Positions 25,546 to 35,255 are shown, numbered from the stretch's first letter. The stretch: 64,000 bases of DNA from Streptomyces albogriseolus (GCA_014650475.1 BMVA01000007.1:1-64000), one strand, 5' to 3'. Numbers and translations: made by a program. The notes: generated by a model not told the origin, from the sequence alone.

Positions 25546-27321
25546 TCAGCGCTGGTGGACGTCCCATGTGTCGAAGACCGTGCGGGCGATCTCGCGGCCG
25601 TCCTCCGCGAAGTAGCCCTTCGCCGGGTACACGATCCAGAGCCGGTACATGTCACCGTCCGCGTTGCGGTAGTACAGGACCTGCGCCTCGCGCTCCAGCG
25701 GCGGCGTGGTGGTCGTCGTGAAGACGATCGTGTTCGTCGCCGCGTCCTGCTCCTGGTACGTCGTCTCCCTGGGCCGCCCCTGCGGCGCCGGCGTGTCGGC
25801 GATCCCCCAGGAGAACTCGCCGTCCTTCAGCTCGTTCCAGTGGGCGAACGCCTGTTCCGACGCGGACGCCGGGATCTTGTTGTCCTTGTCGTCGGCCTTC
25901 AGGTCCCGGTCGGTCTCGATCCGCACCATCCCGCTCGGGTCGGTGAAGGAGGCGACGGTGCCGTCGGCGTCCTCGGCCGGCTTGTCCTTCACGAAGCCCT
26001 CCGGCACCGCCAGGGACACGCCCACCCGGTCGCCGAGGTCGTGCGTCTTCCAGCCGTCGGGCAGCGGCCCCGCGAACGGGTCGGCGATCACCAGGCCCAC
26101 CACGACGGCCGCCGCGACCACCGCCGCACCCAGCCCCAGCAGCGTCCTGCGGCCGATGCGGACGCCGCCCTCGCGGCCCGGCACGGGCAGCGTGGCCACC
26201 TGGGTGGGCTGCGGCGCCGGCGGGTTGGCGGCGGCCTCCAGTGCGGCGCGGACCTGGGCGGCGTTCGGACGGCGCGCCGGGTCCTTCTGCAGCAGCGCGG
26301 TGATGATCCCGGCCAGCGGGCCCTGCGCGGAGGCGGGCGGTGCCGGCGTGGCGTTGAGGACGGACTGGAGGGTGGCCGGCGTGTTGCTGCGGCGGAACGG
26401 CGACACGCCCTCCGTCGCCGCGTACAGCACCACGCCGAGCGACCACAGGTCGGAGGCGGGGCCGGGGCGCTGGCCCAGCACCCGCTCCGGGGCGATGTAC
26501 TCGGGCGAGCCGACGAAGCCGCCGGTGTCGGTCAGATTGGTCTCGCCCTCGATCTGGGCGATGCCGAAGTCGGTGAGGACGACCCGGTCGTGACGGCCCA
26601 GCAGCACGTTGTCGGGCTTGACGTCCCGGTGCAGGACGCCCGCCGCGTGCGCGGCCTCCAGTGCGCCGAGCACCTCCAGGCCGACGCGGGCGGCCTCACG
26701 CGCGGAGAGCGTGCCCTCCTCCTGGAGCACCGCGCCGAGCGAGCGGCCCTGGACGAGCTCCATCACGATCCACGGCCGGCCGTCGACCACGGCGACGTCG
26801 TGGACGTTGACCACGGCGGGGTGGTCGAGCCGGGCGGCGGCGCGGGCCTCGCGGCGCATCCGCTCGAAGACGTTGGCCCGTTCACGTTCGGGAAGGTGGT
26901 CGGGGACCCGGGGTTCCTTGACGGCGACCTCGCGGTCCACCGTCTCGTCCTTGGCCCGCCACACGGTGCCCATGCCGCCGTGGCCGAGCTTGGCGAGCAG
27001 CCGGTAGCGGCCGGCGATCACCCGTCCGGCGCCGGGGTCGGGCGCGGACGGCCCGGGCGGCACCGGATCGCCCGTCGGGGCGGCCTGTCGCGGACCGCTC
27101 CCCTGCGCATCGTCCCGTCCGCGTGCGCCGTCCGGCGCGGGGTGCGGCGCCCGGCCGTGCGCGTGCGCCTGGCCGTCCCCCTGCGGCGGGACGACTACGG
27201 CCGGCGCCGCGTACGGATTGCCGGGGTGCGGCACGGCCGCCGGCGGGTTCGGGCTGGGCGGTTGCAGACCAAAACTGGTCGGCTCGTCGGCCCCGTTGCG
27301 GGCTCCCCCGTCACTGCTCAT
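25546..27321 (-). CDS. PASTA-less Ser/Thr protein kinase, array member 5
   Basis: A ~591-residue receptor kinase. A disordered Pro/Gly/Asp-rich N-terminal extension of ~100 residues precedes the kinase domain. The domain is intact: G-loop LGHGGMGTVW, Lys in EVAVKEPRVP, catalytic loop LHRDVKPDNVLL, DFG in LTDFGIAQIEG and APE-like YIAPERVLG. One membrane helix (LLGLGAAVVAAAVVVGLVI) leads to an extracellular domain of ~170 residues (VGVSLAVPEGFVKDK ... YRLWIVYPAKGYF). Start at 27321 (MSSDGGARN); an in-frame ATG at 27333 is possible. Last gene of the five-gene array, followed by a terminator. In S. coelicolor, as I recall, the equivalent cluster influences spore-wall synthesis. Confidence 0.92.
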   Translation of the reverse strand: MSSDGGARNGADEPTSFGLQPPSPNPPAAVPHPGNPYAAPAVVVPPQGDGQAHAHGRAPHPAPDGARGRDDAQGSGPRQAAPTGDPVPPGPSAPDPGAGRVIAGRYRLLAKLGHGGMGTVWRAKDETVDREVAVKEPRVPDHLPERERANVFERMRREARAAARLDHPAVVNVHDVAVVDGRPWIVMELVQGRSLGAVLQEEGTLSAREAARVGLEVLGALEAAHAAGVLHRDVKPDNVLLGRHDRVVLTDFGIAQIEGETNLTDTGGFVGSPEYIAPERVLGQRPGPASDLWSLGVVLYAATEGVSPFRRSNTPATLQSVLNATPAPPASAQGPLAGIITALLQKDPARRPNAAQVRAALEAAANPPAPQPTQVATLPVPGREGGVRIGRRTLLGLGAAVVAAAVVVGLVIADPFAGPLPDGWKTHDLGDRVGVSLAVPEGFVKDKPAEDADGTVASFTDPSGMVRIETDRDLKADDKDNKIPASASEQAFAHWNELKDGEFSWGIADTPAPQGRPRETTYQEQDAATNTIVFTTTTTPPLEREAQVLYYRNADGDMYRLWIVYPAKGYFAEDGREIARTVFDTWDVHQR

Positions 27322-27421
27322 GGGTCCATGCATATCGTGCCGGACCACCGCCCTTCCACAGCGGGCCGCCACCGGTCACAGACCCGTGACCGACGCCGGA
27401 ACGTATGCCGTTTTTGTACGG

Positions 27422-28741
27422 CTATGCGGCCGAGGCGGACGAGGAGGCTTCCGGCGAGGCCGTACCCGCCTTTGACGAGGGCGTGGACGAGGTATGGGCA
27501 CCGGTGGGCGAGGCGCCGGCTGCCGTGGACGAGGCGCCGGCCCCCGTGGGCGACGGCGCCGGTCGCCGCGGGGTGGTGGCGGGCGGCACGGGCCCGGGCG
27601 TCGACCCGGTCGCGGGGGTCTCGGGCGCCGTGGTGCTCGGCGTGGAGCCGCCCCCTTCGCCGCCCCGGTCCTGGAGCAGCAGCGCCCCCGCGGACACGCC
27701 CGCCCCGGCCAGCGCGGCGATCACCAGCGCCGCCACCAGCGCGCCCCGCGTGGGCTGACGGCGTACGGGGCGGCCGTCCGGCGCGTCCTGCGGGGCCGTC
27801 TCCGGCACCTCCCGCCACACCGGGGCCCGGCGGCGGGGCGGCTCGCGGTCCGGGAGCAGGTCGAGCGGGGCCGTCTCGGGCGTCCGGCCGGTCGCGAGGA
27901 AGGCGCGCAGCATCCGTTCGGCCCGGTCGGCGTCCAGCCGGCGGTCCGGGTCGCGCTCCAGCAGGCCGCGCACCACCGGCAGGATCGGCCCGGCCTGCGC
28001 GGGCGGCCGGATCTCGTCGACCACCACCGCGTGCAGCACGCCGCTCAGTGAGTCGCGGCGGAACGGCGACTCGCCGCTGAGCGCCGCGCACAGCAGCGCG
28101 CCCAGCGACCACAGGTCCGACTCGGGCCCCGTCCGCGCGCCCGACATCCGCTCGGGGGCGGTGTACTCGGGCGAGCCGACGAACGACCCGCTCTCGGTGA
28201 GCGTGGTCGAGCCCGGCATCTGGGCGATGCCGAAATCGGTGAGCAGCACCCGGTCGGTGCCGTTCTCCAGCAGCACGTTGGCGGGCTTGAGATCGCGGTG
28301 CAGCACCCCTGCGGCGTGCGCGGCGCGCAGCGCGCCCAGCAGGTCGACGCCGATCCGCGCGGCCTCCGCCGCGTCCACCGGCCCGTCGGCGGCCACCCGG
28401 TCGGCGAGGGACGGACCGTCGATCAACTCCAGGACGATGTACGGGCGTTCGTTGTCCTCGACGACGTCGTGCACGACGATGATGTTCGGGTGGCTGAGCT
28501 GGGCCAGGGCGCGCGCCTCGCGCAGGGTGCGTTCCCGCTGCCGCCGGGCGTCGGCCGCGGTGAGCGTGTCGTCGAAGGGCAGTTCCTTCACCGCGACACC
28601 CCGGCCGAGCAGTTGGTCCGTGGCCCGCCACACCACGCCCATGCCGCCGCGTCCGAGCAGTGCCTCCAGGCGGTAACGTCCCGCCACGACGCGGGCGTTG
28701 GCCCCGTCGGTCCCGTTGTCCGGCTCCCCCTCGGTCACCAT
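27422..28741 (-). CDS. Ser/Thr protein kinase with short Pro/Ser/Thr extracellular tail, array member 4
   Basis: A 439-residue kinase with an intact catalytic domain: LGRGGMGVVW, Lys in GVAVKELPF, LHRDLKPANVLL, LTDFGIAQMPG and YTAPERMSG. A membrane helix (GALVAALVIAALAGAGVSAGAL) is followed only by ~85 residues of Ala/Pro/Ser/Thr/Gly low complexity, without the folded ectodomain seen in its neighbours. It therefore probably senses wall tension or partners rather than a soluble ligand, or relies on a neighbour's ectodomain. Start at ATG 28741 (MVTEGEPDNG). 83 bases separate it from the preceding kinase. Confidence 0.92.
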   Translation of the reverse strand: MVTEGEPDNGTDGANARVVAGRYRLEALLGRGGMGVVWRATDQLLGRGVAVKELPFDDTLTAADARRQRERTLREARALAQLSHPNIIVVHDVVEDNERPYIVLELIDGPSLADRVAADGPVDAAEAARIGVDLLGALRAAHAAGVLHRDLKPANVLLENGTDRVLLTDFGIAQMPGSTTLTESGSFVGSPEYTAPERMSGARTGPESDLWSLGALLCAALSGESPFRRDSLSGVLHAVVVDEIRPPAQAGPILPVVRGLLERDPDRRLDADRAERMLRAFLATGRTPETAPLDLLPDREPPRRRAPVWREVPETAPQDAPDGRPVRRQPTRGALVAALVIAALAGAGVSAGALLLQDRGGEGGGSTPSTTAPETPATGSTPGPVPPATTPRRPAPSPTGAGASSTAAGASPTGAHTSSTPSSKAGTASPEASSSASAA

Positions 28742-28824
28742 GCGCCCATCATGCCCCACCGGATGTGTCCACTCCGGTACGGCGATTCGGCCAACGGGCG
28801 CACGTCCGCGCACGCCGGGGGCGG

Positions 28825-30495
28825 TCAGGGCTCGCGCCAGCCTCTGAGAATCGTCTCGAACTGCTGCCTGGTCGTGTCCCAGTCCTCGGCGGGCCCGGCC
28901 ATGTAGAGGGCGTACTCCACGCCGTCGCGCGTGAGGTACATCTGGTCCACCGCACGGTACGGCCCGGGGAACTCGGTGTCCTTGGGCAGCGCGGTCCAGC
29001 TGTACTCCAGACGCGCGGCCTCGCGGTCACGGTAGGTCAGGCGCTTCAGCTCGATCTGCTCGTAGTCGACGAGACGCCCGCCGACCTGCTGGTCGAGGTC
29101 GCTGAGGTGGTCGAACGGGTCGTCGAAGTCCGGGGAGTCGTCGGCGGCGATGCGCAGGAAGTGCTTGCCGCCGTCGGGGGTGTAGTCGACCTGCTGGGTC
29201 TCCTCGTCGAACACCACCCGTTCCCAGTCCTCGCCGGGCAGGACGACGGTGAACCCGAAGGGGTCGCTGCGGCGCACCCATCCCTCGGGCAGGCTGCCCG
29301 CGTCGGTCCCGCCGGTGTCCGACACGCCGGGCGTCTCCACGGTGTCCGCGGTCTCGGTCGGCGCCGCCGTGACGCCGCCCCGGTCGTCCTGCTGCTGGAG
29401 CACCACCGCCGTGCCCCCGCCGATGATCGCGGCCAGCGCGACGACCAGGGCGACCGTCCGCCCGCGCGAGCGCCGGCGCGGCACCACGGGCGCCCCGTAC
29501 GGCGCCTGCACGGCGGTGGAGCCGCCGCCCTGCGGGCGGGCCGGCGTGCCGGTCGGGTAGGGCTGTGCGCCCGCGCCGGGGTGCGGTCCCGTCTGGCGCG
29601 GCAGCGGGACATGGGCGCCGTCGCCCCGGGTGGGCACGTACTCCTGCGCCGCGCGGGGCCGGCGTCCCTCCGCGGCCTCGGCGAGCATCTGCTCGGCCGT
29701 CGCGGCGTCGGGCCGGGTGGCCGGATCCTTCCGCAGGAACGCGCTGATGACGGGCGCGAGCGGGCCGGCGTGCCGGAGCGGCTCGGCCTCCTCCTCGACG
29801 ACGGCCTGCATCGTGGTGAGCGGCGAGGTCCGGCGGAACGGCGAGAGGCCCTCCACCGCCGTGTACAGGGTGGCGCCGAGCGCCCACAGGTCGGAGGCGG
29901 GGCCGGGGTCGTGGCCGCGGACCCGCTCGGGCGCCAGGTAGTCGACGGACCCGACGACCTCGCCGGTGCGGGTGATGGCGGCGTCGCCGTCTATCTGCGC
30001 GATGCCGAAGTCGGTGAGCAGCACCCGGCCGTCCCGGCCGAGCAGCACGTTGCCGGGCTTGACGTCGCGGTGCAGGACGCCGGCGGCGTGCGCGGCGCGC
30101 AGGGCGCGCAGCACCCACAAGCCGATGCGGGCGGCCTCACGGGGCTCGACGCGCTCCTGCTCCTTGACCACGTCGGCCAGCGAGCGGCCCTCGACCAGCT
30201 CCATGACGATCCACGGCCGGCCGTCGTGCTCCAGCACGTCGTGCACGGTGACGACGGCCGAGTGGTTGATCCGCGCGGCGGCCCGCGCCTCCGCGCGGGT
30301 GCGGGCCAGCAGGGTGGCCTGTTCGCTGTCGGAGACGTAGAGCGCGGCGGTCAGTTCCTTGATGGCGACGGAACGGTGCAGCACCTCGTCGTGTGCACGC
30401 CACACCCGGCCCATGCCACCGCTCCCGATGGATTCGCCGAGTCGGTAGCGGCCCGCGACGAGCGAGCCCTGCATCTGATTCACGTTGCCCCGCAA
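28825..30495 (-). CDS. Ser/Thr receptor kinase, array member 3
   Basis: A 556-residue kinase. The catalytic domain starts within 15 residues of the N-terminus: IGSGGMGRVW, Lys in SVAIKELTA, LHRDVKPGNVLL, LTDFGIAQIDG and YLAPERVRG. A basic-Pro/Gly juxtamembrane region and one helix (TVALVVALAAIIGGGTAVVL) lead to an ectodomain of ~180 residues (FGFTVVLPGEDWERVVF ... EYALYMAGPAEDWDTTR). ATG 30495 was taken; ATG 30474 is an alternative and neither shows a clear ribosome site. 126 bases after the pseudokinase gene. Confidence 0.92.
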   Translation of the reverse strand: MRGNVNQMQGSLVAGRYRLGESIGSGGMGRVWRAHDEVLHRSVAIKELTAALYVSDSEQATLLARTRAEARAAARINHSAVVTVHDVLEHDGRPWIVMELVEGRSLADVVKEQERVEPREAARIGLWVLRALRAAHAAGVLHRDVKPGNVLLGRDGRVLLTDFGIAQIDGDAAITRTGEVVGSVDYLAPERVRGHDPGPASDLWALGATLYTAVEGLSPFRRTSPLTTMQAVVEEEAEPLRHAGPLAPVISAFLRKDPATRPDAATAEQMLAEAAEGRRPRAAQEYVPTRGDGAHVPLPRQTGPHPGAGAQPYPTGTPARPQGGGSTAVQAPYGAPVVPRRRSRGRTVALVVALAAIIGGGTAVVLQQQDDRGGVTAAPTETADTVETPGVSDTGGTDAGSLPEGWVRRSDPFGFTVVLPGEDWERVVFDEETQQVDYTPDGGKHFLRIAADDSPDFDDPFDHLSDLDQQVGGRLVDYEQIELKRLTYRDREAARLEYSWTALPKDTEFPGPYRAVDQMYLTRDGVEYALYMAGPAEDWDTTRQQFETILRGWREP

Positions 30496-30621
30496 TGGTC
30501 TTGACAGGGCAAGGGTAGGTACCCCGGCCCGTCCTGGGAACCGAGGGGGTGCCAGAGAGACCGCACTGTGATGGTTTGTCGCGCCCCCGCGTCGCGTCTC
30601 CCCTCACGGTCGCGCCGGAGG

Positions 30622-33078
30622 TCAGCCGGTGTGCCGGTACGTGGCGGCCGCCTGCTCGAAGAGCCGTGTCACCTCGTCCCGTTCGCCGTCAGGGCCGCGC
30701 ACCTGCACCACGTGGTAGCGGCCGTCGATCAGCGCCGCGAGGTTGCGCACGTACAGCTCGCCCTGGTCGCCGGTCCAGGTGAACTGGCCCTCGGCCATGA
30801 CCCGTCCGCCGACCTCGATGGTCTTCAGCCCGGTGGAGGTGGCCCAGCTGGAGTCGCGGTAGGGCTGCAGCTCGCGCTCGGCGTCCCGCTGGTAGACCAT
30901 CGGGTCGCCGCCGAACTGCTGGGCGCTGTCCCGGCCCGGCACCACGATGAGCTCGAAGTCGCCTTTGGAGTAGACGACCTGGCCGCTGCCGTTCTTGGCG
31001 GTGCGCTGCCAGCCCTCGGCGACGGCGACCTCGAAGCCCTCGGGGTCCTTGCGCAGCGTGAAGCCGTCGGCGGCCTCAGGGCCGGTGGTCTGCGTCTCGG
31101 TCGAGGCGGCCGACTCCTCGGGGCTGGTCTGCGGACCGTCGCCGCCGCTCGGGGAGTTGTCGCCGTCCGGGCGCGCGTCCCCCGAAGGGCTCGGCGCGGC
31201 CCCGCCGACGGCTCCGGTGCGGTCGGCGGAGGGCGACCCGGTGGTCTCCTCGCCCGCCTTCGGCATGAACAGCATCGCGTACGCGATCGCCGCCGCCATG
31301 GCGAGCAGCACCAGCAGGAGCAGGGTGCGGCCGAGGCGGCGCGGTGAACCGGCGCGCGGCGCGGCCTTCTTGTGCCGTCCGTGCCGCGCGGGCAGCCCGG
31401 CGCGCCGCCTGCGCACGAGTTCTCCCCGGCGCCGTACGACCGGCAGACGTCCCACGTCGACCGGCGGGGCCGTTATGACGTTCAGGCCCGCCTCCGGCTC
31501 GGGCGCGGACCGCACCAGCGACCGCAGCCAGCCGCGCAGCTCCTCGAAGTCGGGGCGCTCGGTGGGGTCCTGGCGCAGCAGCGACTCGACGACCGGGCGC
31601 AGCGGGCCGCACTCCTCGGCGAAGGCGGGCGGCTCGGCGCACACCATCTGCACCAGCTCGGCCGTCGACTCCTCCGGGTAGGCGGCGTGCCCCTGCACGG
31701 CGCGGAACAGCAGGGCGCCCAGCGCCCACAGGTCGGTGACGGGTCCGATGGGCGGGGCGAGCTGCCAGTTCTCGTGCACGGGCCCGGCCTGCTCGGGCGC
31801 CCAGCGCTCGGTGACGGGCCCGACGACGGCCATCCGCGCCTGCCGGGCGCGCTCGGCGGCCAGCGCGGTGGCGGGGCCCCGGCGGGCGGGGGCGTGCGGG
31901 GCCGGCTCGTCCCAGCGGCCGGCGGGGGCGGCAGGAGCCGCTCCGGACTCGGGGGCGGCGGCCGCGGGTTCGGGCGTGCCGCCCGCCTGTGCGCCGATGC
32001 GGGGGGTGGCCCCGTGCCAGCCGGAGGCGGCCGCCCCGTACGGGTCGGCTATCTGTCCCGGGGGCGTCGACGGCCGCTGCCCGGCACCCTCCTCGGGGGC
32101 GGGGCGCGCCCCCGGCAGCGCGCGGGAGCCCTGCTGGGCCTCCTGCACGCGGGCCGCGGCCCGGGCGCCCGCGCGGTAGGCGGCGATGGCACCGGCCCGC
32201 GCCGCCCGTACGTCGCCCGCGCTGTCCAGGGCGCGGGGCGCCACCACGGGCGAGAGGTCGCCGGGGCCGCCGGTCCCGCCGCCGTCCGGCAGCCGTCCGG
32301 CCCGCGCCTCGATGGCCGCGCGGCGCGCCGCGTCCGGGTCGGGGTCGGCGGTGAACCCGGGCGGCCAGGCCGGTCCGCGCCCGCCGTCCGCTCCGGCGCC
32401 CGGGCCGAGCGCCTCGAGCGCCGCGCCCGGCTCCGGTCCTTCGTCGTCGGCGGGCGGCACCGGGTCGTATCCGCACAGCGCCTCCTCGGCCGCGCCGACC
32501 GCGAGCCCGGTGAGCATCACCCGGCCGTCGTCGCAGACCAGGACCGTGCGCGCGGTGATGTTGCGGTGGACCCAGCCGTGGGAGTGCAGCACCCGCAGGG
32601 CGGTGAGCACGTCGGAGGCGACCTCGGCGGCCCGGTAGGGGGACAGCGGCTTCTCGGCGAGCAGCGCGGCCAGCGGGCGCGCGGCGACGCACTCGCTGAC
32701 GATCCACAGCGAACCGCCCTCCGCGAACACGTCGAAGACCTGGTCCAGGCGCGGATGGTCGGGCAGGGCCGCCGCGGCCTGCGCGGCCTCCACGGCCCGC
32801 CGCACGACCGGGTCGGCGGGCCGGCGCACCGCGCCCTGGCCGCCTCCGGGCACGCCTCTGCCGCGCCGCGCGCCGTCCCGGGCGGTGAAGCCCTCGGGCA
32901 GCCCTTCGGCGTCCAGCACCTCGGCCTCGACGACCTCCGGCAGCGGCACCTGCCGGACCAGGACCTCCTGGCCGCTGTAGGTGTCGAAGGCGCGGCTCTC
33001 GGTCAGCTCGTACTCGTCGGAAGGGGGCAGGGGCAGGCGGTAGCGGTCGGCGAGAACCCGTCCCGCATAGTCGTCCAC
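30622..33078 (-). CDS. membrane-anchored pseudokinase, array member 2
   Basis: An 818-residue protein starting at GTG 33078 with GGGGGAGG six bases upstream. The N-terminal half is a degenerate kinase fold. There is no glycine loop, the ATP-anchoring Lys is Arg42 (EVLVRQVPLP), the catalytic loop reads HRN at 171-173 instead of HRD (WVHRNITARTVLV), and DFG is replaced by TGL (MLTGLAVGA). A ~230-residue Ala/Pro/Gly-rich insertion separates it from a kinase C-lobe-like tail (PIGPVTDLWALGALLFRAVQ ... DPTERPDFEELRGWL). Then come one membrane helix and a ~150-residue ectodomain related to those of its neighbours. All three key catalytic positions are lost, so it probably acts as scaffold or allosteric partner. 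Confidence 0.88.
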   Translation of the reverse strand: MDDYAGRVLADRYRLPLPPSDEYELTESRAFDTYSGQEVLVRQVPLPEVVEAEVLDAEGLPEGFTARDGARRGRGVPGGGQGAVRRPADPVVRRAVEAAQAAAALPDHPRLDQVFDVFAEGGSLWIVSECVAARPLAALLAEKPLSPYRAAEVASDVLTALRVLHSHGWVHRNITARTVLVCDDGRVMLTGLAVGAAEEALCGYDPVPPADDEGPEPGAALEALGPGAGADGGRGPAWPPGFTADPDPDAARRAAIEARAGRLPDGGGTGGPGDLSPVVAPRALDSAGDVRAARAGAIAAYRAGARAAARVQEAQQGSRALPGARPAPEEGAGQRPSTPPGQIADPYGAAASGWHGATPRIGAQAGGTPEPAAAAPESGAAPAAPAGRWDEPAPHAPARRGPATALAAERARQARMAVVGPVTERWAPEQAGPVHENWQLAPPIGPVTDLWALGALLFRAVQGHAAYPEESTAELVQMVCAEPPAFAEECGPLRPVVESLLRQDPTERPDFEELRGWLRSLVRSAPEPEAGLNVITAPPVDVGRLPVVRRRGELVRRRRAGLPARHGRHKKAAPRAGSPRRLGRTLLLLVLLAMAAAIAYAMLFMPKAGEETTGSPSADRTGAVGGAAPSPSGDARPDGDNSPSGGDGPQTSPEESAASTETQTTGPEAADGFTLRKDPEGFEVAVAEGWQRTAKNGSGQVVYSKGDFELIVVPGRDSAQQFGGDPMVYQRDAERELQPYRDSSWATSTGLKTIEVGGRVMAEGQFTWTGDQGELYVRNLAALIDGRYHVVQVRGPDGERDEVTRLFEQAAATYRHTG

Positions 33079-33230
33079 GTTGCCTCCCCCGGCACTACGG
33101 TCGGTCAGTTCCGTTCTCCGGACAGCCCGTTCCCGCTCCGTACGGTCCGCAACCACTCACGATACGTGCCGGAGGCAACCCGCAGAGAGGGGATGCCACA
33201 TCTGGCGTCCCGATCCGCGGGCCGGGCGGA

Positions 33231-35255
33231 TCAGGACTTCGGGCGGAACGTCTCCGTCAGCGTCCGCCACGTGTTCTTGCGCTGCTCGCCGTCCCACGCG
33301 TCGGCCCTGGCCGTGTAGAACAGCCCGTACCCCAGACCGTCGTTGACGACGGTGCCCCGGTCCACGGACCGGTAGGTGACGCCGCCGTCGACGTAGGTGA
33401 ACTCCCAGTCGGCCGTCTTCCAGCCGCGGTACTCCACCGCCACGATCCGTATGCGCTTGTACTGGGAACGCACCATGAAGCGCTCCTGGTTCGTCCAGTC
33501 GGCGACCGGGTCGTCCTTGGGCGTGGTGGTCCAGCCGATGAGCAGCTTCTGCCCGTTCGGCCCGGTGAAGCGGTCTCCGGCGTCGCCGGACGACTTGTAC
33601 GTCCATCCGGCGGGCAGACCGATCGAGTACCCCTGCTGCCCCCGGTACGTCGTGGCCGCCCCGGCCTCGCCCGTTCCGCCGCCTGCGGCGTCCGAGGAGC
33701 TGCCCGGCGCGGCGCCGCCGCCCGTCCCGGTGGAGCCGGGGGAGGCTCCGGCGCTCGCGCCCGTCCCGGTGGACGCGGTGGCGGAGCCGTCGGTGCGGGT
33801 GCCGCCCTTGTCGTCCTTCCTGGTCTCGGCGCTGGGGGTGCTCTCCGCCGCGGTCCGGTCGCCGCCGGCGCCCTGGGCGCCCTTGCCGCCCTCGTCGTCG
33901 CCGAGGGTGAGGGCGAGCACGGTGCCGATCACGGCGAGCACCACGACCAGCGCGATGACCACCAGCGTGCGGCGCGGCACCACGTCGGTGATCGAGGCGC
34001 GTGGCGCGGGCCGCGCGGGGAGGTCCGGCGGGGTCATCACGGGCCAGCCCGAACTGCGGCCTCCGGTGGCCGCGTCGGCGCCGCGCGCGCCTCCTGCCGT
34101 CCCCGCGGCGGGGCTCGCGGCGGTCGCGGACCGCGCGGCGGCCGGCGTCGCGTCCGGGGTGCGGGTCGCCGCGCCGGACGCCGAGGCGGAGGTGGAGGCG
34201 GACGTGGAGGTGCCGGACTTGGTGCGGGCGGCGCCGGCCGCGCCGGCCGCCACCGCGGCCTTGCGCACGGAGCGCAGAGCTCCGCGCAGCTTCTCCGCGG
34301 CCTCCTCGCCGCGCTTGGCGCCGGTGTCCCGCGTGCCGGGCTGCTCGGGCAGCGGCACGACGCGGGTGGCGTCGGCCGGCTGTCCGTCGGCGTCCTCGGC
34401 GTCGGGCGCGCTGATGACGGCGGTCAGCATGGCCCGCGCGGCGCGGTCGTCGAGCCGCTGGGCGGGGTCCTTGTTCAGCAGCCCGTGGATGACGTCCCGC
34501 AGGGGGCCGGCGTTCTTCGGCTCCTCCAGCGGTTCGGTCATCACCGCGGTGAGCGTCGCGATCGCGGAGCCCTTGTCGTACGGCGGGGTGCCCTCGACCG
34601 CCGCGTACAGCAGGCCGCCGAGCGACCACAGGTCGGCCGCCGGTCCGGGCTTGTGCCCGCGGGCGCGCTCCGGGGAGATGTAGGAGGGGGCGCCGACGAG
34701 CATGCCGGTCGAGGTGATGGAGGGGTCGCCCTCGACCTGGGCGATCCCGAAGTCGGTGAGGACGACGCGGCCGTCATCGGCGATCAGCACGTTGGACGGC
34801 TTCACGTCGCGGTGCAGGATGCCCTCGCGGTGCGCGGACCGCAGCACGTCGAGGACGGCGAGCCCGACCTCGGCGGCGCGGCGCGGCTCCAGCAGGCCGT
34901 CCTCCCGGATGACCTCGGCGAGCGACTTGCCCTCGACGAGCTCCATGACGATCCAGGGACGGTCGTCCTCCTGGACCACGTCGAAGACGGTCACGGCGCT
35001 GGTGTTGCGGATCCGCGCGATCGCCTTGGCCTCGCGCAGCGTCCGGGTGATCAGCCGCCGCTTCTCCTCCTCGTCGATGTTCGACGGGAAGCGGAGCTCC
35101 TTGACGGCGACCGTACGGCCGAGGGTCTCGTCCTCGGCCCGCCACACCGTCCCCATGCCGCCGCGGCCGAGCACGTCTCCCAGCCGGTACCGCCCGGCGA
35201 GGAGACGTGCGCTCTTGTCCTGACGGGATGTCCCCGCCCGCTCCGCCTCCGACAT
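33231..35255 (-). CDS. Ser/Thr receptor kinase, array member 1 (promoter-proximal)
   Basis: A 674-residue kinase. Catalytic motifs are complete: LGRGGMGTVW, Lys in TVAVKELRFP, LHRDVKPSNVLI, LTDFGIAQVEG and YISPERARG. A ~120-residue Ala/Ser/Thr/Gly juxtamembrane region with a possible phospho-acceptor-rich stretch (TSTSASTSASASG), a membrane helix (TLVVIALVVVLAVIGTVLAL) and a disordered linker lead to the ectodomain (GYSIGLPAGWTYKSSGD ... YGLFYTARADAWDGEQ). Start at ATG 35255, with GAGGGG upstream; ATG 35267 is an alternative. First gene of the array, so its promoter lies in the gap to glpD. Confidence 0.92.
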   Translation of the reverse strand: MSEAERAGTSRQDKSARLLAGRYRLGDVLGRGGMGTVWRAEDETLGRTVAVKELRFPSNIDEEEKRRLITRTLREAKAIARIRNTSAVTVFDVVQEDDRPWIVMELVEGKSLAEVIREDGLLEPRRAAEVGLAVLDVLRSAHREGILHRDVKPSNVLIADDGRVVLTDFGIAQVEGDPSITSTGMLVGAPSYISPERARGHKPGPAADLWSLGGLLYAAVEGTPPYDKGSAIATLTAVMTEPLEEPKNAGPLRDVIHGLLNKDPAQRLDDRAARAMLTAVISAPDAEDADGQPADATRVVPLPEQPGTRDTGAKRGEEAAEKLRGALRSVRKAAVAAGAAGAARTKSGTSTSASTSASASGAATRTPDATPAAARSATAASPAAGTAGGARGADAATGGRSSGWPVMTPPDLPARPAPRASITDVVPRRTLVVIALVVVLAVIGTVLALTLGDDEGGKGAQGAGGDRTAAESTPSAETRKDDKGGTRTDGSATASTGTGASAGASPGSTGTGGGAAPGSSSDAAGGGTGEAGAATTYRGQQGYSIGLPAGWTYKSSGDAGDRFTGPNGQKLLIGWTTTPKDDPVADWTNQERFMVRSQYKRIRIVAVEYRGWKTADWEFTYVDGGVTYRSVDRGTVVNDGLGYGLFYTARADAWDGEQRKNTWRTLTETFRPKS

